64,000 bases of DNA, taken from Trebonia sp963774945 (GTDB taxonomy: Bacteria; Actinomycetota; Actinomycetes; Streptosporangiales; Streptosporangiaceae). Every line of letters begins with the position of its first letter. Within the stretch, counting starts at the first letter, position 1. Shown here piece by piece: positions 30,465 to 39,817 of the stretch. The stretch is from positions 124,001 through 188,000 of the forward strand of contig CAVZHA010000003.1 in assembly GCA_963774945.1 (NCBI GenBank). Reading direction: 5' to 3'. The position numbers and the translations under genes were made by a program. The notes under the pieces were generated by a model, which did no database searches, was not told the origin of the DNA, and saw only the letters and a program-made list of their open reading frames with translations.

Positions 30465-31901
30465 TCAGGTTTGCAAGACTGTTTCTGCGACCCGGCCAAG
30501 CAGCTCGGACAGGACTTGTTCGAATTCCAAAGTTCCATCCGAGGTGCCGCTGAACATGTGGCCTATCTCGTGCAACAGGGTGCCAGCGTAGCTGGCCACT
30601 CCGATCAGTTGGTCGCGTCGAATCACGATCCGACGCTCATCCGATTCCCAGACTCCGAGAACCGGGTTCCCGACATCGTTCAGCCGCATCGTTTCAGAGA
30701 TGAGCACGGCGACCCGGCGCCTGGATAGGTCAACGTGAGCGAGAGTGGCGATCTCTCCGGTCCGCGCGAACACAGCCTGCTCCGGCGCAGTCATTGTCCT
30801 GGGCTCCACGAACGTGAAGGAGAAGCTGTCGTTCCACTCGTCTCGATAGCGGTTCAGATCGACTATCGGTCGGCCGTCCAGATCGGTGAGGCTGCCGAGT
30901 GACCGCGCGATGTCATCTGGCACTACCACGACGCGGTAGCCATCGTCCTTCGCGTATCTGACCTGGGCCGTGTTCTCGGCAAGCTGCCAGGGGGTAACGA
31001 AGATGACTTTCTCGTTGGTCTGAAGCACCCGGCATGCATGCAAGGCCACGTCGCGCCAGCTGAGCTCGTCGTGAAGCCGTCCCAGCGAGTACGCATTTAG
31101 ATCCTCAGCGAGCGGGGTCGCGACCTGCGAAGACCTGCTTGCCGTAAGGATGGCCTTGACCCGGTCGGAGTATGCGGTGCGGCCGACGTTGCTACGTTCA
31201 CGGTTCAGCGCCCGGCGGAGGGCCGCGGATAGCTTGGTGATGTTGTACGAGAACAGGAAGTTCGGTTCCTCGGCGACGAACAGCCCTTTGACGTAGATGC
31301 GGGCCGGCTGGCCCGCGTCGGCGCGGGCCAGGACGTCACCAAATTCCGTTGATTCCAACAGCCGTTCGTCGCTATAGCGGAGAAAGAAACGCCGAGCCTG
31401 TTCGACATCTTCGTCAGTGACGCCGGTGAGCAGGATGTGGCTTCCTACCTGTCGCCGGTCCACTGGCGGAGCTACCAACGCGTGCAGCGTGACAACATCC
31501 GGGAATCCTTCCTTTGGCCGTCGTCCCGTGGTGATGACCGCGTGCGGCGAGTAGATGACCACGCCTACTCCCCGTCGGTCGAACACAGCGAGCGCATCCT
31601 TGAGGCCCATGCCGAACTGCCCGATGACTCCAGGGTGCGAGCGCTTCTCCGCGTTCTCGTTCTGCGTTAGGTGTTCGTACCGAACCCCGCGTCCCGCATC
31701 AGCAATGTGCCAGTGACCAGCGTCGTCCTTGAAGATCCCCGGATCCCTGGTGCTAGTGAGCGCTTGCTCGTCGAGTGCGTTCGCGATCAGCTCGCGGATC
31801 GCGAACGCTACCGACCAATGCTCCAGAACCTTCTCGACGTTCAAGTCGAAGGCCTGGCCGCCCTGGCCGAAATTGGCAGAACCGGTCACGCTTTCCGTCA
31901 T
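30465..31901 (-). CDS. GHKL ATPase fused to an HExxH metallopeptidase-like domain
   Basis: 478 aa. The N-terminal 110 residues have the GHKL/Hsp90-like ATPase motifs: the N box AIRELIANALDEQAL (E37, N41), DAGRGV (D68), and GVIGQFGMGLKDAL (G94-G99). The middle region is unrecognised. The C-terminal end carries LLHEIGHMFSGTSDGTLEFE, with H444 E445 and H448 as the HExxH zinc site and E459/E461 as a possible third ligand. An ATP-driven sensor coupled to a peptidase is plausible but unproven. It sits between the nurA-like and PD-(D/E)XK genes. I do not know this fusion as a named family. Confidence 0.75.
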   Translation of the reverse strand: MTESVTGSANFGQGGQAFDLNVEKVLEHWSVAFAIRELIANALDEQALTSTRDPGIFKDDAGHWHIADAGRGVRYEHLTQNENAEKRSHPGVIGQFGMGLKDALAVFDRRGVGVVIYSPHAVITTGRRPKEGFPDVVTLHALVAPPVDRRQVGSHILLTGVTDEDVEQARRFFLRYSDERLLESTEFGDVLARADAGQPARIYVKGLFVAEEPNFLFSYNITKLSAALRRALNRERSNVGRTAYSDRVKAILTASRSSQVATPLAEDLNAYSLGRLHDELSWRDVALHACRVLQTNEKVIFVTPWQLAENTAQVRYAKDDGYRVVVVPDDIARSLGSLTDLDGRPIVDLNRYRDEWNDSFSFTFVEPRTMTAPEQAVFARTGEIATLAHVDLSRRRVAVLISETMRLNDVGNPVLGVWESDERRIVIRRDQLIGVASYAGTLLHEIGHMFSGTSDGTLEFEQVLSELLGRVAETVLQT

Positions 31902-32001
31902 TGGATTAGCGTCTCACAACATATGACCCAAGTCGCTCCATCGCGGGAAACATGCGAACTTCACGATATTCGGCGAAATCCATCGAGGGATGGAATTGGG
32001 A

Positions 32002-33063
32002 TTAGGCGGATCTTAAGAATTTTCCATGTGCGGCTTGGCTCAGTGCCCGGTAGAGCAGACGCTGATCGCCAAGACGATGCCGCAGGTCATGCTCGAGGCC
32101 GCCGATGGGGTAAAGGTTCTGCGGAGCTCGAGAGTCCTTGTACGGGGCTGACGCGAACCGGCCTAGACATGCCTGGCTCAGGTCCGCGAGCCGGATCACC
32201 TCAGAACGCGGTAGGTCTGCAGCGCATTCGACGCGCACAATCCCCGCCCAGGGCGCGCCAGGAGCACCCGGGAGGCGCAGGTACCAGCTGTGCCGGTCCC
32301 ACGAGGTCCCCATGAGGAACACCGGGGTGCGCTGACCTGGGGTGAGCGTCCCCACGAGCGCGTTGAGCTCAGGGGGCAGGTACGTACTGTGGTGCGACTT
32401 GATGTAACCGAGGGCGCGCGGGAGATGCTGACGACCGCGAAGCGGTCCGTCGATGATGAGCAGATCGTCGTCAGGCGGCAGGCCATGGTCATGCACGGAC
32501 GAGCGCGCTGCGACGGCGGTGACCATCTCAATCTCGGCCAGGCGACGCTGCAGTCCCTGAGAAAGTCGCGCCATGAGCGGGACGCCTGCCGAGCCGCTCC
32601 CGATGTAATGCGCTTGATACCGGCCAGCCCGGGTGACGATGTCGCTCGCGTGGCGCGCGACCGAGAACAGACCGCGCCGCATCTCCGCCATCACTAGATG
32701 CGCCTGCTCTCCAGAGCAGCAGACCACCCCGGCCGCGTACGAGGCACACAGGGCCGCCGTCGCGTCGGTCGGCCGGGCGCCGTCCGAGACCTCATCGTCG
32801 ATCCAGACGCGGGCTTCAATGCGGCGCACACCGTCGACGAAGAGGATGGCCGCGGGAAGCGCGCGGTCCGTCGTGGCGTCGATTGCCTGCCACCTGCTTG
32901 CGGGCAATTCCACGTCGACCGCGACGGTGGCGGTGGATTCCTGCAGTTGCTCTTCGAGTTCGAGGCTCGCGCCGTACGACGGGTCCCAGCCATCGACGCT
33001 GAAACGCATTGGCTGCCCGGCAGAGCCCGTCCCAGCCGTCGAAGGTGCGATGTCGCTGATCAT
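32002..33063 (-). CDS. nurA: NurA-like nuclease
   Basis: 353 aa. The NurA nuclease pattern is visible: ILFVDGVRRIEARVWIDDE (D77), LLIIDGPLRGRQHLPRALGY (D205) and IKSHHSTYL (K222, H224). NurA is a 5'-3' nuclease that forms a complex with HerA and resects DNA ends with Mre11-Rad50 in archaea. The start overlaps the sbcC-like stop by 4 nt (ATGA), and a herA-type gene lies in the same operon, which supports the call strongly. Length is normal for bacterial NurA. Confidence 0.8.
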   Translation of the reverse strand: MISDIAPSTAGTGSAGQPMRFSVDGWDPSYGASLELEEQLQESTATVAVDVELPASRWQAIDATTDRALPAAILFVDGVRRIEARVWIDDEVSDGARPTDATAALCASYAAGVVCCSGEQAHLVMAEMRRGLFSVARHASDIVTRAGRYQAHYIGSGSAGVPLMARLSQGLQRRLAEIEMVTAVAARSSVHDHGLPPDDDLLIIDGPLRGRQHLPRALGYIKSHHSTYLPPELNALVGTLTPGQRTPVFLMGTSWDRHSWYLRLPGAPGAPWAGIVRVECAADLPRSEVIRLADLSQACLGRFASAPYKDSRAPQNLYPIGGLEHDLRHRLGDQRLLYRALSQAAHGKFLRSA

Positions 33064-36000
33064 GCCGTGAGTTCCTCCTCGTCCACGATGGCGAGGCCCT
33101 CACGGGCAACGATCGACGTCCGCGCGTTCCTGGTGACCCGGTACCTGACCGGGACGCGCTCGGCGAGTGCCGTTACGTGGGTGACGACGCCGACCATGCG
33201 ACTGCCCTGGGCGAGGGTCTCCAACGTGGTGGCCACGACCTCCAGGGTCTCGCCATCCAGGGTGCCGAATCCCTCGTCAAGGAAAATGGAATCAAGCCGT
33301 GCCGCGCCCGCAGTGGCCAGCGCGCTGATCTGCGATGACAAGGCCAGGGCAAGCGCCAGAGACGCCTGGAAGGTCTCGCCACCGGACAGGGTGCGCACCG
33401 ATCGTCTGGCATCCGCGTCGGCGTGGTCGATGACGAACAGGTCGCCCTTGTCGTGAGTGAGATCGAACTGGCCGTTCGTGAGCGCGGCAAGAGTCTCCGA
33501 GGCGGCCGTGACCAAGTCGTCCAGTGCCTCGCTGACCAGCCACTGCGGGAATTGCCTGGCCTGCAGCAGGTTGCCGAGCATATGCGCGACCTGCTGCTCC
33601 TCCTGGGCGGTCCGCTGCTTCTGCACCAGGTCCGCAGCCTCAGCGCGCCGCTCCTTGATACGGCTCGTCCTGGCTCTGGCACCTTCGAGTGCGCTCGCCA
33701 CCGCGGCGGCTGCCTTTTCGTGGACCGATCCGGAGGCGAGCTCGATCCCGGCGTTGGCTAGGTCTCGGCTCAGCTGGGTAGTCAGTTCCACAATGCTCGC
33801 ACGGGCAAGTTCGGCGGCGCGTTCTGCTGTCACCGTCTCCTGCTCGCGGACCTTCGCCTGGTCCTGTCCCCAGGTCAACAGGACTATCCACGCGTCGAGA
33901 AGGCCTCTGCCGTCAAGGACCGGGGCACCGAGAGCCACCACACTGTCGCGCGCGGCCGAGAGCTGGGAGCGTGCCTTTTGCTCTTCCTCTCTCAACGCCG
34001 CAAGCGCCTTATCTGCGGCGATACGCCGCTGACGTGCCGCATCCAGGACCGTCTTGGCCTGGTCGGCAGCCGTCTCCAGGCGCTTCAGCAGGGCCAGCCG
34101 CTCGGTTATCTGCTCGTCGTTCGGGGCGCCCTCAAGCAGCCCGTCAAGTTCACCGATGCGGGCGGAGACCTGACTTAGCCGGGCTCGGGCGCGTTGGTCG
34201 TTCTCGGAGGCTGTCTTCGCCTCTTCGCGAAGACGGGCGAGAGCTCGCTCTGCCTCGCCGAACTCGGCTGCGAGCTTCCGATACTGATCGGCGGCGGCCT
34301 CTTTGGCTGCCTGCGCCTCAGTCAAGGCTGCGGCCCGTGCTTCGGCCTGCTGTTGCGCCCATTGGGCCAACGCCGTCCACCCGGCGGCCAAGTTCGTGTC
34401 ATCCACCTGCGGCGCGCCCAGCTCTACGAGAGGGTCTCGGGCAGTCCGCAGCGCATTCCGGGCACTGGTCAGTGCGGCCTCGGCCTTGGCTTCCTGGTCT
34501 AGCGCTCCCCGATGGCGTTTCCTCGCCTCTTGCGCTTCGCTAGTGGCTCGTTCAGCGGTCTGCTCCGCCGTCAGCCGGGCCTGCGTCAGGGCAGCGATCT
34601 CGGCGAGCGCACGAGCGAGCTGGTCGTCATTGATGGCGGCCTTGGCGTCGGCGACCGCATCGGACGGCCGACAGGGGGAAATGAGCCAGCTGGCCGGACA
34701 GCAGACTGGTCAGGTCGCTGGCGAGAACTGTCTGTCGTTCGGCACGGGCTCTGAGGTTGGCGTTGGCGTTGGCGGCGATGGTGTCGGCCTCACGGACAGC
34801 AGAGCGCGCGGCGTTTACCGTGTTCTCCGCCTCAGCCAGGTGCGCCTGAGCCGCGTCGACCGCGTGAGCTACCAGCGGGGCGGGAAGGGTCAGCACGCTC
34901 TGCTCGCATACCGGGCAAGGCTCCCCAGCCACCAAGTGCGGACGCAGTCCGGCGACCACATGGTCACGCCGCGCCTCCTCTAGCTCGGCCTGACGCTGGC
35001 GACGTGCTTCCTCCGCGGCCGCCAACGCACCCTCGGCTCCCTCCAGCGCGGTGGCGGCCCCTTGGGCGGCACGCCCGGCGGACGCCAGGTCAGCGAGAAG
35101 CGTCCGCAGCTCGCCGAGGTCACGAGTTGCCTGGCCGAGGGATGATTCCGGTGCAGCGGCAGCGCGCGTCTCGCGGGCCGCGGCGTCGGCCTGCTCTGCT
35201 TTCTCCAAGGCGTCCGACCGCGGTTTTCGTGGCCCGCGTGGCGGCCGAGCGTTGCTCGTCCAGCTCGGTAACACCTTGGGGGATCGACACGGCCGCGAAC
35301 CTGGTGTGCTCGCCGGTCAGAACGGTGACGCGCTCGGCGGCGGCCTGGGCGGCGCGCAGCGCCTCATCGCGTTTGGTCCGCGCGTCATCCACGGCGGCAG
35401 CGGCGCTATCCACCGCAGTCGAGGCGCGTTCCGTCTGCTCGCCGAGCTTCGTAACCTCGGCGACCAGTCCCGGCATGCCGCCCTGGAGACGGGCGTACTC
35501 AGCACGGCGTTCCTTGGCCAGCTCGAGTGGTGCCCGCTGCGGGCCACGGGAGAGCTCGTCACGGGCGACGGTGTCGGCGTCCTCGGCCACCTGCTCGGCG
35601 GCCTTCAGATTTTCCAGCGTCGACCCGGCCCGCCGCGAGGTCCGCATCCAGCTTCTCAACCCCGTCCGGAACCCGCAGAGCGGACAGTTTTGCCTGCTGG
35701 GCGCGGAGCTCCTGAAGCTTGCCCTCAGCGGCCTTCAGCTCCTCGCGCCGAGCGCTGATCAGCGGCAACGTCTCCGTTACCCGTTCGCCGAGGCTGACCA
35801 GGGCTACCTCAGCCGCGCGGGTGATCTTCTCAGCCTCGGCCGTGGCGTCGGCGTAGCCGAGCAGTTCTTCACCGTAGGTGGTAGCGCGCTGCTCCGACAC
35901 GTTGGCGCGCTGGTTCGCCTTCATCATCATCAGCCGGTAGTGCTCCGCACCAAGCAGCCGAAGGAGGATTTCCTGGCGTTCACTCGGCTTGGCGTGCAGG

Positions 36001-36482
36001 AAGTCGGCGAACTGCCCCTGCGGCAGCACCACGCACTGAATGAAGTCCTCGTACTTCAGGCCGAGCAGCTTCTCCACGGCGGCGTTGACACCGTCGATGT
36101 CCTTGGCCATCGGGAAAGTCTGGTCACCGGGCTGCGCCGAGCCGTGCGGGTCCGCAAGTCGCTCCAGGCTGGCGGCACGCTGGTTGACCGTGCTGGCAGT
36201 GCGGCGCAGTTCTCGGGCCACGACGTAGCGCTGCCCGTCGACCTCGAAGACGAGCTTGACGGTGCCACGGGCAACGGTGGGAGCGAGCGCCAGGGACACC
36301 ATCCCCTTGCGGCCCCAGCGGGGCACCGACCCGTAGAGCGCGAACGTCATCGCGTCGATCACCGTCGACTTGCCCGAGCCGGTCGGGCCCACAAGCGCGA
36401 AGAAATCCGCGTCGCTGAAGTCGACGTGCGCTTCGTCGCGGAAGGAAGCGAAGCCGTGCATGTCGAGGATGATCGGACGCAT
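33060..36482 (-). pseudogene. sbcC: SbcC/Rad50-type ATPase, three frameshifts
   Basis: About 1,140 aa when joined. The N-terminal Walker A is ALVGPTGSGKSTVIDAMTFA with the Q-loop VVLPQGQFADFLHAKPSERQ. Coiled-coil arms flank the zinc hook GEPCPVCEQSVLTLPAPLVA. The C-terminal ABC signature is RTLSGGETFQASLALALALS, and Walker B is DSIFLDEGFGTLDGETLEVV. The breaks are near 35624-35631, in the T4 run 35224-35227 and in the G5 run 34674-34678. All are of the same type, and together they return the gene to its original frame. This is exactly what three extra bases would give in a sound gene. It forms the Mre11-Rad50-like nuclease with the sbcD gene just upstream. Confidence 0.88.
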
Positions 36483-36502
36483 CGTTGGATCCCTCTTCCC
36501 CG

Positions 36503-37693
36503 TTAGCCCGCTGCCGACAGGTCGGCACTATCGGCGCTGGTGACGTCGTCGTGCAATTCCCCGAACAGGGTCGCGACCCGAGGGTCGCTGACGTTACGGG
36601 TGGCGCAGAAGTCCCCGAACAACTGGGCGGGCGTTCGCGTCGTGCGATCCTCCCCGGAACCCTGTCTCTTAGTAGATCCCTGGTCCGCGAACTCCGGGTC
36701 GATGCGTACTTCGAGCGCGTTCGGCAGGACCGCCATGGTTTCGTCACGAAGCCCGGCCCGGGTTGGCTCGCGCAGGTACACCCGCAGGTAGTCGTCACCG
36801 AATCCGCCGGCCAGGGCCTGCAGTTCGGCCAGCGTGCCGTGGACGGTGCGAAGTCGCCGACCGGACGTGACCGGGATGTCGGTGACACGCGCCGGGATTC
36901 CAGGGGCCGCCTCGACGAGGCAGACGACGCTCGTGTTGTCCTGCTCGCCGAAGTCCACCGCGAGCGGCGAGCCGCTGTAGTGCACCGGTGCCTGGGCGGG
37001 CAGACTCTGCCGCCGGTGCAGATGGCCGAGCGCGACGTAGTGCGCCGAGATGGGGAAGATCGACGCCGGAACGCTGTACTCGAAGATCGACTGAGCGGGC
37101 CGCTCACCGCCGCCGAAGACGCCCCCGACGCAGGTGACGTGAGACATCACGATGTTGACCGCATCGGCGCTGAACCCGCTCGTCAGCGACGTGACGATCT
37201 GGCGGACCATCTCGTCGTAGGCGCGGGCGTTCTGCGAGGGGGTGTTCGCAACGATCTCCGCCGCGCGCACGGCGTACCGCTGGGACAGGAACGGAAGGAT
37301 GGCAACCTGGGCGTCCGCGCCGTCAGAGCGGGAAGCGAACCGGACGAGCCCGCCTTTCTCCGAAGGGCGATACATTCCGGCGAGGGTGATCCCGATCTCG
37401 CCCATGAGCGGCCGGTAGGCCTCGAAGGTCGGCCCGTGGTCGTGGTTACCCGCGATGACGATGACCTGGGCACCCGTCTGGCGCAGGCGCAACAGCGTCC
37501 TGACCACCAGTTGCTGGGCAGGCGCCGACGGTGCTGTCGAGTCGTAGACGTCGCCGGCTATGAGGACGGCATCGACCTCGTTGGCCTCGGCGATGCCGAC
37601 GATCTCGTTCAGGACGGCTTTCTGCTCGTCCAGGCGGTCGCGGCCCTTGAGCGTCTTGCCGACATGCCAGTCGGCGGTGTGCAGGAACTTCAC
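36503..37693 (-). CDS. sbcD: SbcD/Mre11-type nuclease
   Basis: 396 aa from GTG 37693 (VKFLHTADWHVGKTLKGRDR), with AAGGAG 13 nt in front. The metallophosphoesterase motifs are all present: HTADWHVGK, VLIAGDVYDSTAPSAPAQ, VIAGNHDHGPTFEAYRPL, NIVMSHVTCVGG and YVALGHLHRRQSLP, giving the two-metal site of Mre11. The C-terminal capping domain is shorter and more divergent. It lies 43 bp after the herA-type gene and 20 bp before the Rad50-type gene. Confidence 0.9.
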   Translation of the reverse strand: MKFLHTADWHVGKTLKGRDRLDEQKAVLNEIVGIAEANEVDAVLIAGDVYDSTAPSAPAQQLVVRTLLRLRQTGAQVIVIAGNHDHGPTFEAYRPLMGEIGITLAGMYRPSEKGGLVRFASRSDGADAQVAILPFLSQRYAVRAAEIVANTPSQNARAYDEMVRQIVTSLTSGFSADAVNIVMSHVTCVGGVFGGGERPAQSIFEYSVPASIFPISAHYVALGHLHRRQSLPAQAPVHYSGSPLAVDFGEQDNTSVVCLVEAAPGIPARVTDIPVTSGRRLRTVHGTLAELQALAGGFGDDYLRVYLREPTRAGLRDETMAVLPNALEVRIDPEFADQGSTKRQGSGEDRTTRTPAQLFGDFCATRNVSDPRVATLFGELHDDVTSADSADLSAAG

Positions 37694-37736
37694 GGCCTTT
37701 GTGCGCTCCTTCGTAAGGATCGTTGCGCGGCGAGGG

Positions 37737-39557
37737 TCAGAAAGGAGGGATCTCGTCGTCGTCCGGCAGCCGCGACAACACGCTCGCGGCTGGCCTGTCC
37801 GGCGAGCGAGGCGGCTCGGCGCACTCCGACAGCCGCGTCGCCCAGGCGGGGAACGGGAACTCGATCGCGAGCGGCACGGGGATCTGCGGCTGGGAGACGA
37901 ACATGGCGCCCGGCTTCGCGATGGTGGCGCGGAGACGCTGGGAAGCCGGCAGGAAGCCGTATTCGGGACGCCCCGCCTCGGCCGAGTCGAGACGGCCGAC
38001 CACCCGGATCGCCGAGTTCGACACGATGCGCCGCTCAACCTCGCTCGCTGTCTGCTGCGCGCCAATCAGAATGATGCCCAGGGAACGACCGCGCTCGGCT
38101 ATGTCGAGCAGGACGTCCTTGATCGGCGAGGCGCCCTCACGGGGCGCGTACTTGTTCAGCTCGTCGATCATCGTGAACAAGAGTCCGCCGGGACCGGCAT
38201 CCTCCTTGCGCGCGGTCTCCGCCGCCAGCACGACGCCGACGACAAACCGCTGGGCGCGCTCGTGCAGATTGTGCAGATCCACGACCGTTACCTGCTGGTC
38301 CTGGGTCGAGATCGCCCGGCGCGGCGTTCCCGCGAGGTCGGCGCGGATGATGGCGGACAGCGGACGCAGCGACGACCGGAGACGGCGGACGAACGCGTTC
38401 ACCGTTCCCGTTCCGGTGACCGGGCCTGCCCACTCCTGCCGGGTGTCATCGTCCGTGAGCCGTTCGATGATCAGGTCGAGCAGATCCTCGTACGTGGTCA
38501 CGACCCGGCCGCCGATCCTCACCGCGCCCTGGTCGCCGTACGCCTCCGCGTCGAAGCGCAGTCGGTTGGCCACCTGGTGGATCACGATCGTGTACTGCTG
38601 CCGCTCGTCTTCCGCGTCGGCGAACACGTAGGGCAGGAGCTGCTGCGCGCAGAACTCCTTCGGCGTCCACCAGAAGGCCTCGACGCCGCTCGTGCGACCG
38701 GTGACGTTGGGCCGGCCGGTCTGGTCGTCCGGGATCGGCGGCGCCCAGAAGCCTGCCGACGCGAACGGCTCGGCGGGCAGGCCGAGGACTGCGTACTGGG
38801 CTCGCAGATCATCGTCCAGGTGCACGTTGGCCTGGTCGAGGAAGAGCAAGTCCTCGCCCTTCACGCTGAACACCAGCGCCTTCGCGTTGACCGCCCGTGC
38901 GCCCAGCGCGCCGGAGCGGAAGATGGAATGCAGCAGGAACAGCGCGAAGCTGGTCTTCGTCGCCACGCCGGAGATGCCGCTGATCGACACGTGGGCGCCT
39001 CGCGTGCCGTCGAGGAATTCCATGTTGACGTAGATCGGGGATCCGTCTCGTCCGCGGCCGACCGGGACCTGGTTAGTCATCTGGTCGAAGTAGAGAGCCC
39101 GATCCCGCTCCTGGCCTGTCGCGCGACGCACGACTCCGCCGGGACGCGGCGGCACGTAGATCTCCGGCTCCACGCGCGTGGTGCTGACCTCGGCGATCTC
39201 CTGCGTCCTGGCAGGCAGGACACCATCGGAGATCAGAAAAACGTCCGAGCCGAAGCTAGCCCCCTCATGCCTGGCCCGAACCTGCGTGACGATGCCACTG
39301 GTCGCCACATGCCCGCCCCCAGGGAGATCTCGCACCGTGACGACCACATCGTCTAGCTGCAGGTAAGACGCCTCATCGAGAGCCACGGCGAACTGCAAGG
39401 GCGTGGAGTCCTCGGTCCCGGCAACCAAGCCCACCTCGTCCGCGGCGGTGTCATGCTGACTGTCAGCTCCGACGACACCGGGCTCAGGCGCAACGGCACC
39501 ATCGGTTTGCGATCCTTCTTGGCCCGGCGCAACGCTGATGGCCACGACGACTCCCAC
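37737..39557 (-). CDS. herA: HerA-type ATPase
   Basis: 606 aa, a FtsK/HerA-superfamily hexameric ATPase that in archaea works with NurA. The N-terminal HerA barrel is seen at about residues 65-115 (VVVTVRDL, SGIVTQVRARHEGA). Walker A is GISGVATKTSFALF (194-207), an atypical A-T-K-T form. Walker B is FTMIDELNKYAP (D465, E466), and the glutamine-rich ILIGAQQTASEVERR motif follows. The C-terminus ends with DDDEIPPF. It is the first gene of the operon. The 260 bp upstream holds its promoter and repeat copy e. Confidence 0.82.
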   Translation of the reverse strand: MGVVVAISVAPGQEGSQTDGAVAPEPGVVGADSQHDTAADEVGLVAGTEDSTPLQFAVALDEASYLQLDDVVVTVRDLPGGGHVATSGIVTQVRARHEGASFGSDVFLISDGVLPARTQEIAEVSTTRVEPEIYVPPRPGGVVRRATGQERDRALYFDQMTNQVPVGRGRDGSPIYVNMEFLDGTRGAHVSISGISGVATKTSFALFLLHSIFRSGALGARAVNAKALVFSVKGEDLLFLDQANVHLDDDLRAQYAVLGLPAEPFASAGFWAPPIPDDQTGRPNVTGRTSGVEAFWWTPKEFCAQQLLPYVFADAEDERQQYTIVIHQVANRLRFDAEAYGDQGAVRIGGRVVTTYEDLLDLIIERLTDDDTRQEWAGPVTGTGTVNAFVRRLRSSLRPLSAIIRADLAGTPRRAISTQDQQVTVVDLHNLHERAQRFVVGVVLAAETARKEDAGPGGLLFTMIDELNKYAPREGASPIKDVLLDIAERGRSLGIILIGAQQTASEVERRIVSNSAIRVVGRLDSAEAGRPEYGFLPASQRLRATIAKPGAMFVSQPQIPVPLAIEFPFPAWATRLSECAEPPRSPDRPAASVLSRLPDDDEIPPF

Positions 39558-39739
39558 AGGTGAAACGGATAGACATCCCAGAGGCTGTTGTTAACAACCT
39601 AGGTGGTGGGACCGACAGTCGAGCGCACAGATCGAGGCTGTAGCCGGATCCGCCACCTCCACCACACCAGCTGGCCGACGGCCGCCTGAACACGCGGTCG
39701 TAACTTGTCACCATAGCCTCGCAGGGCGGTCCTGGTCAG

Positions 39740-39772
39740 AAGATCAAAATCGATCATCCCGAACGGTCCCGG
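39740..39772. repeat. Dispersed intergenic repeat, copy e
   Basis: AGATCAAAATCGATCATCCC then GAACGGTCCCGGG. It lies between the start of the herA-type gene and the stop of the last dpd gene (39818), as a direct repeat of copy d. Confidence 0.8.
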
Positions 39773-39817
39773 GCGCTGGCTGCCCTGAAGCCGATTCTGA
39801 GTGTGGGCTGACTCGCC

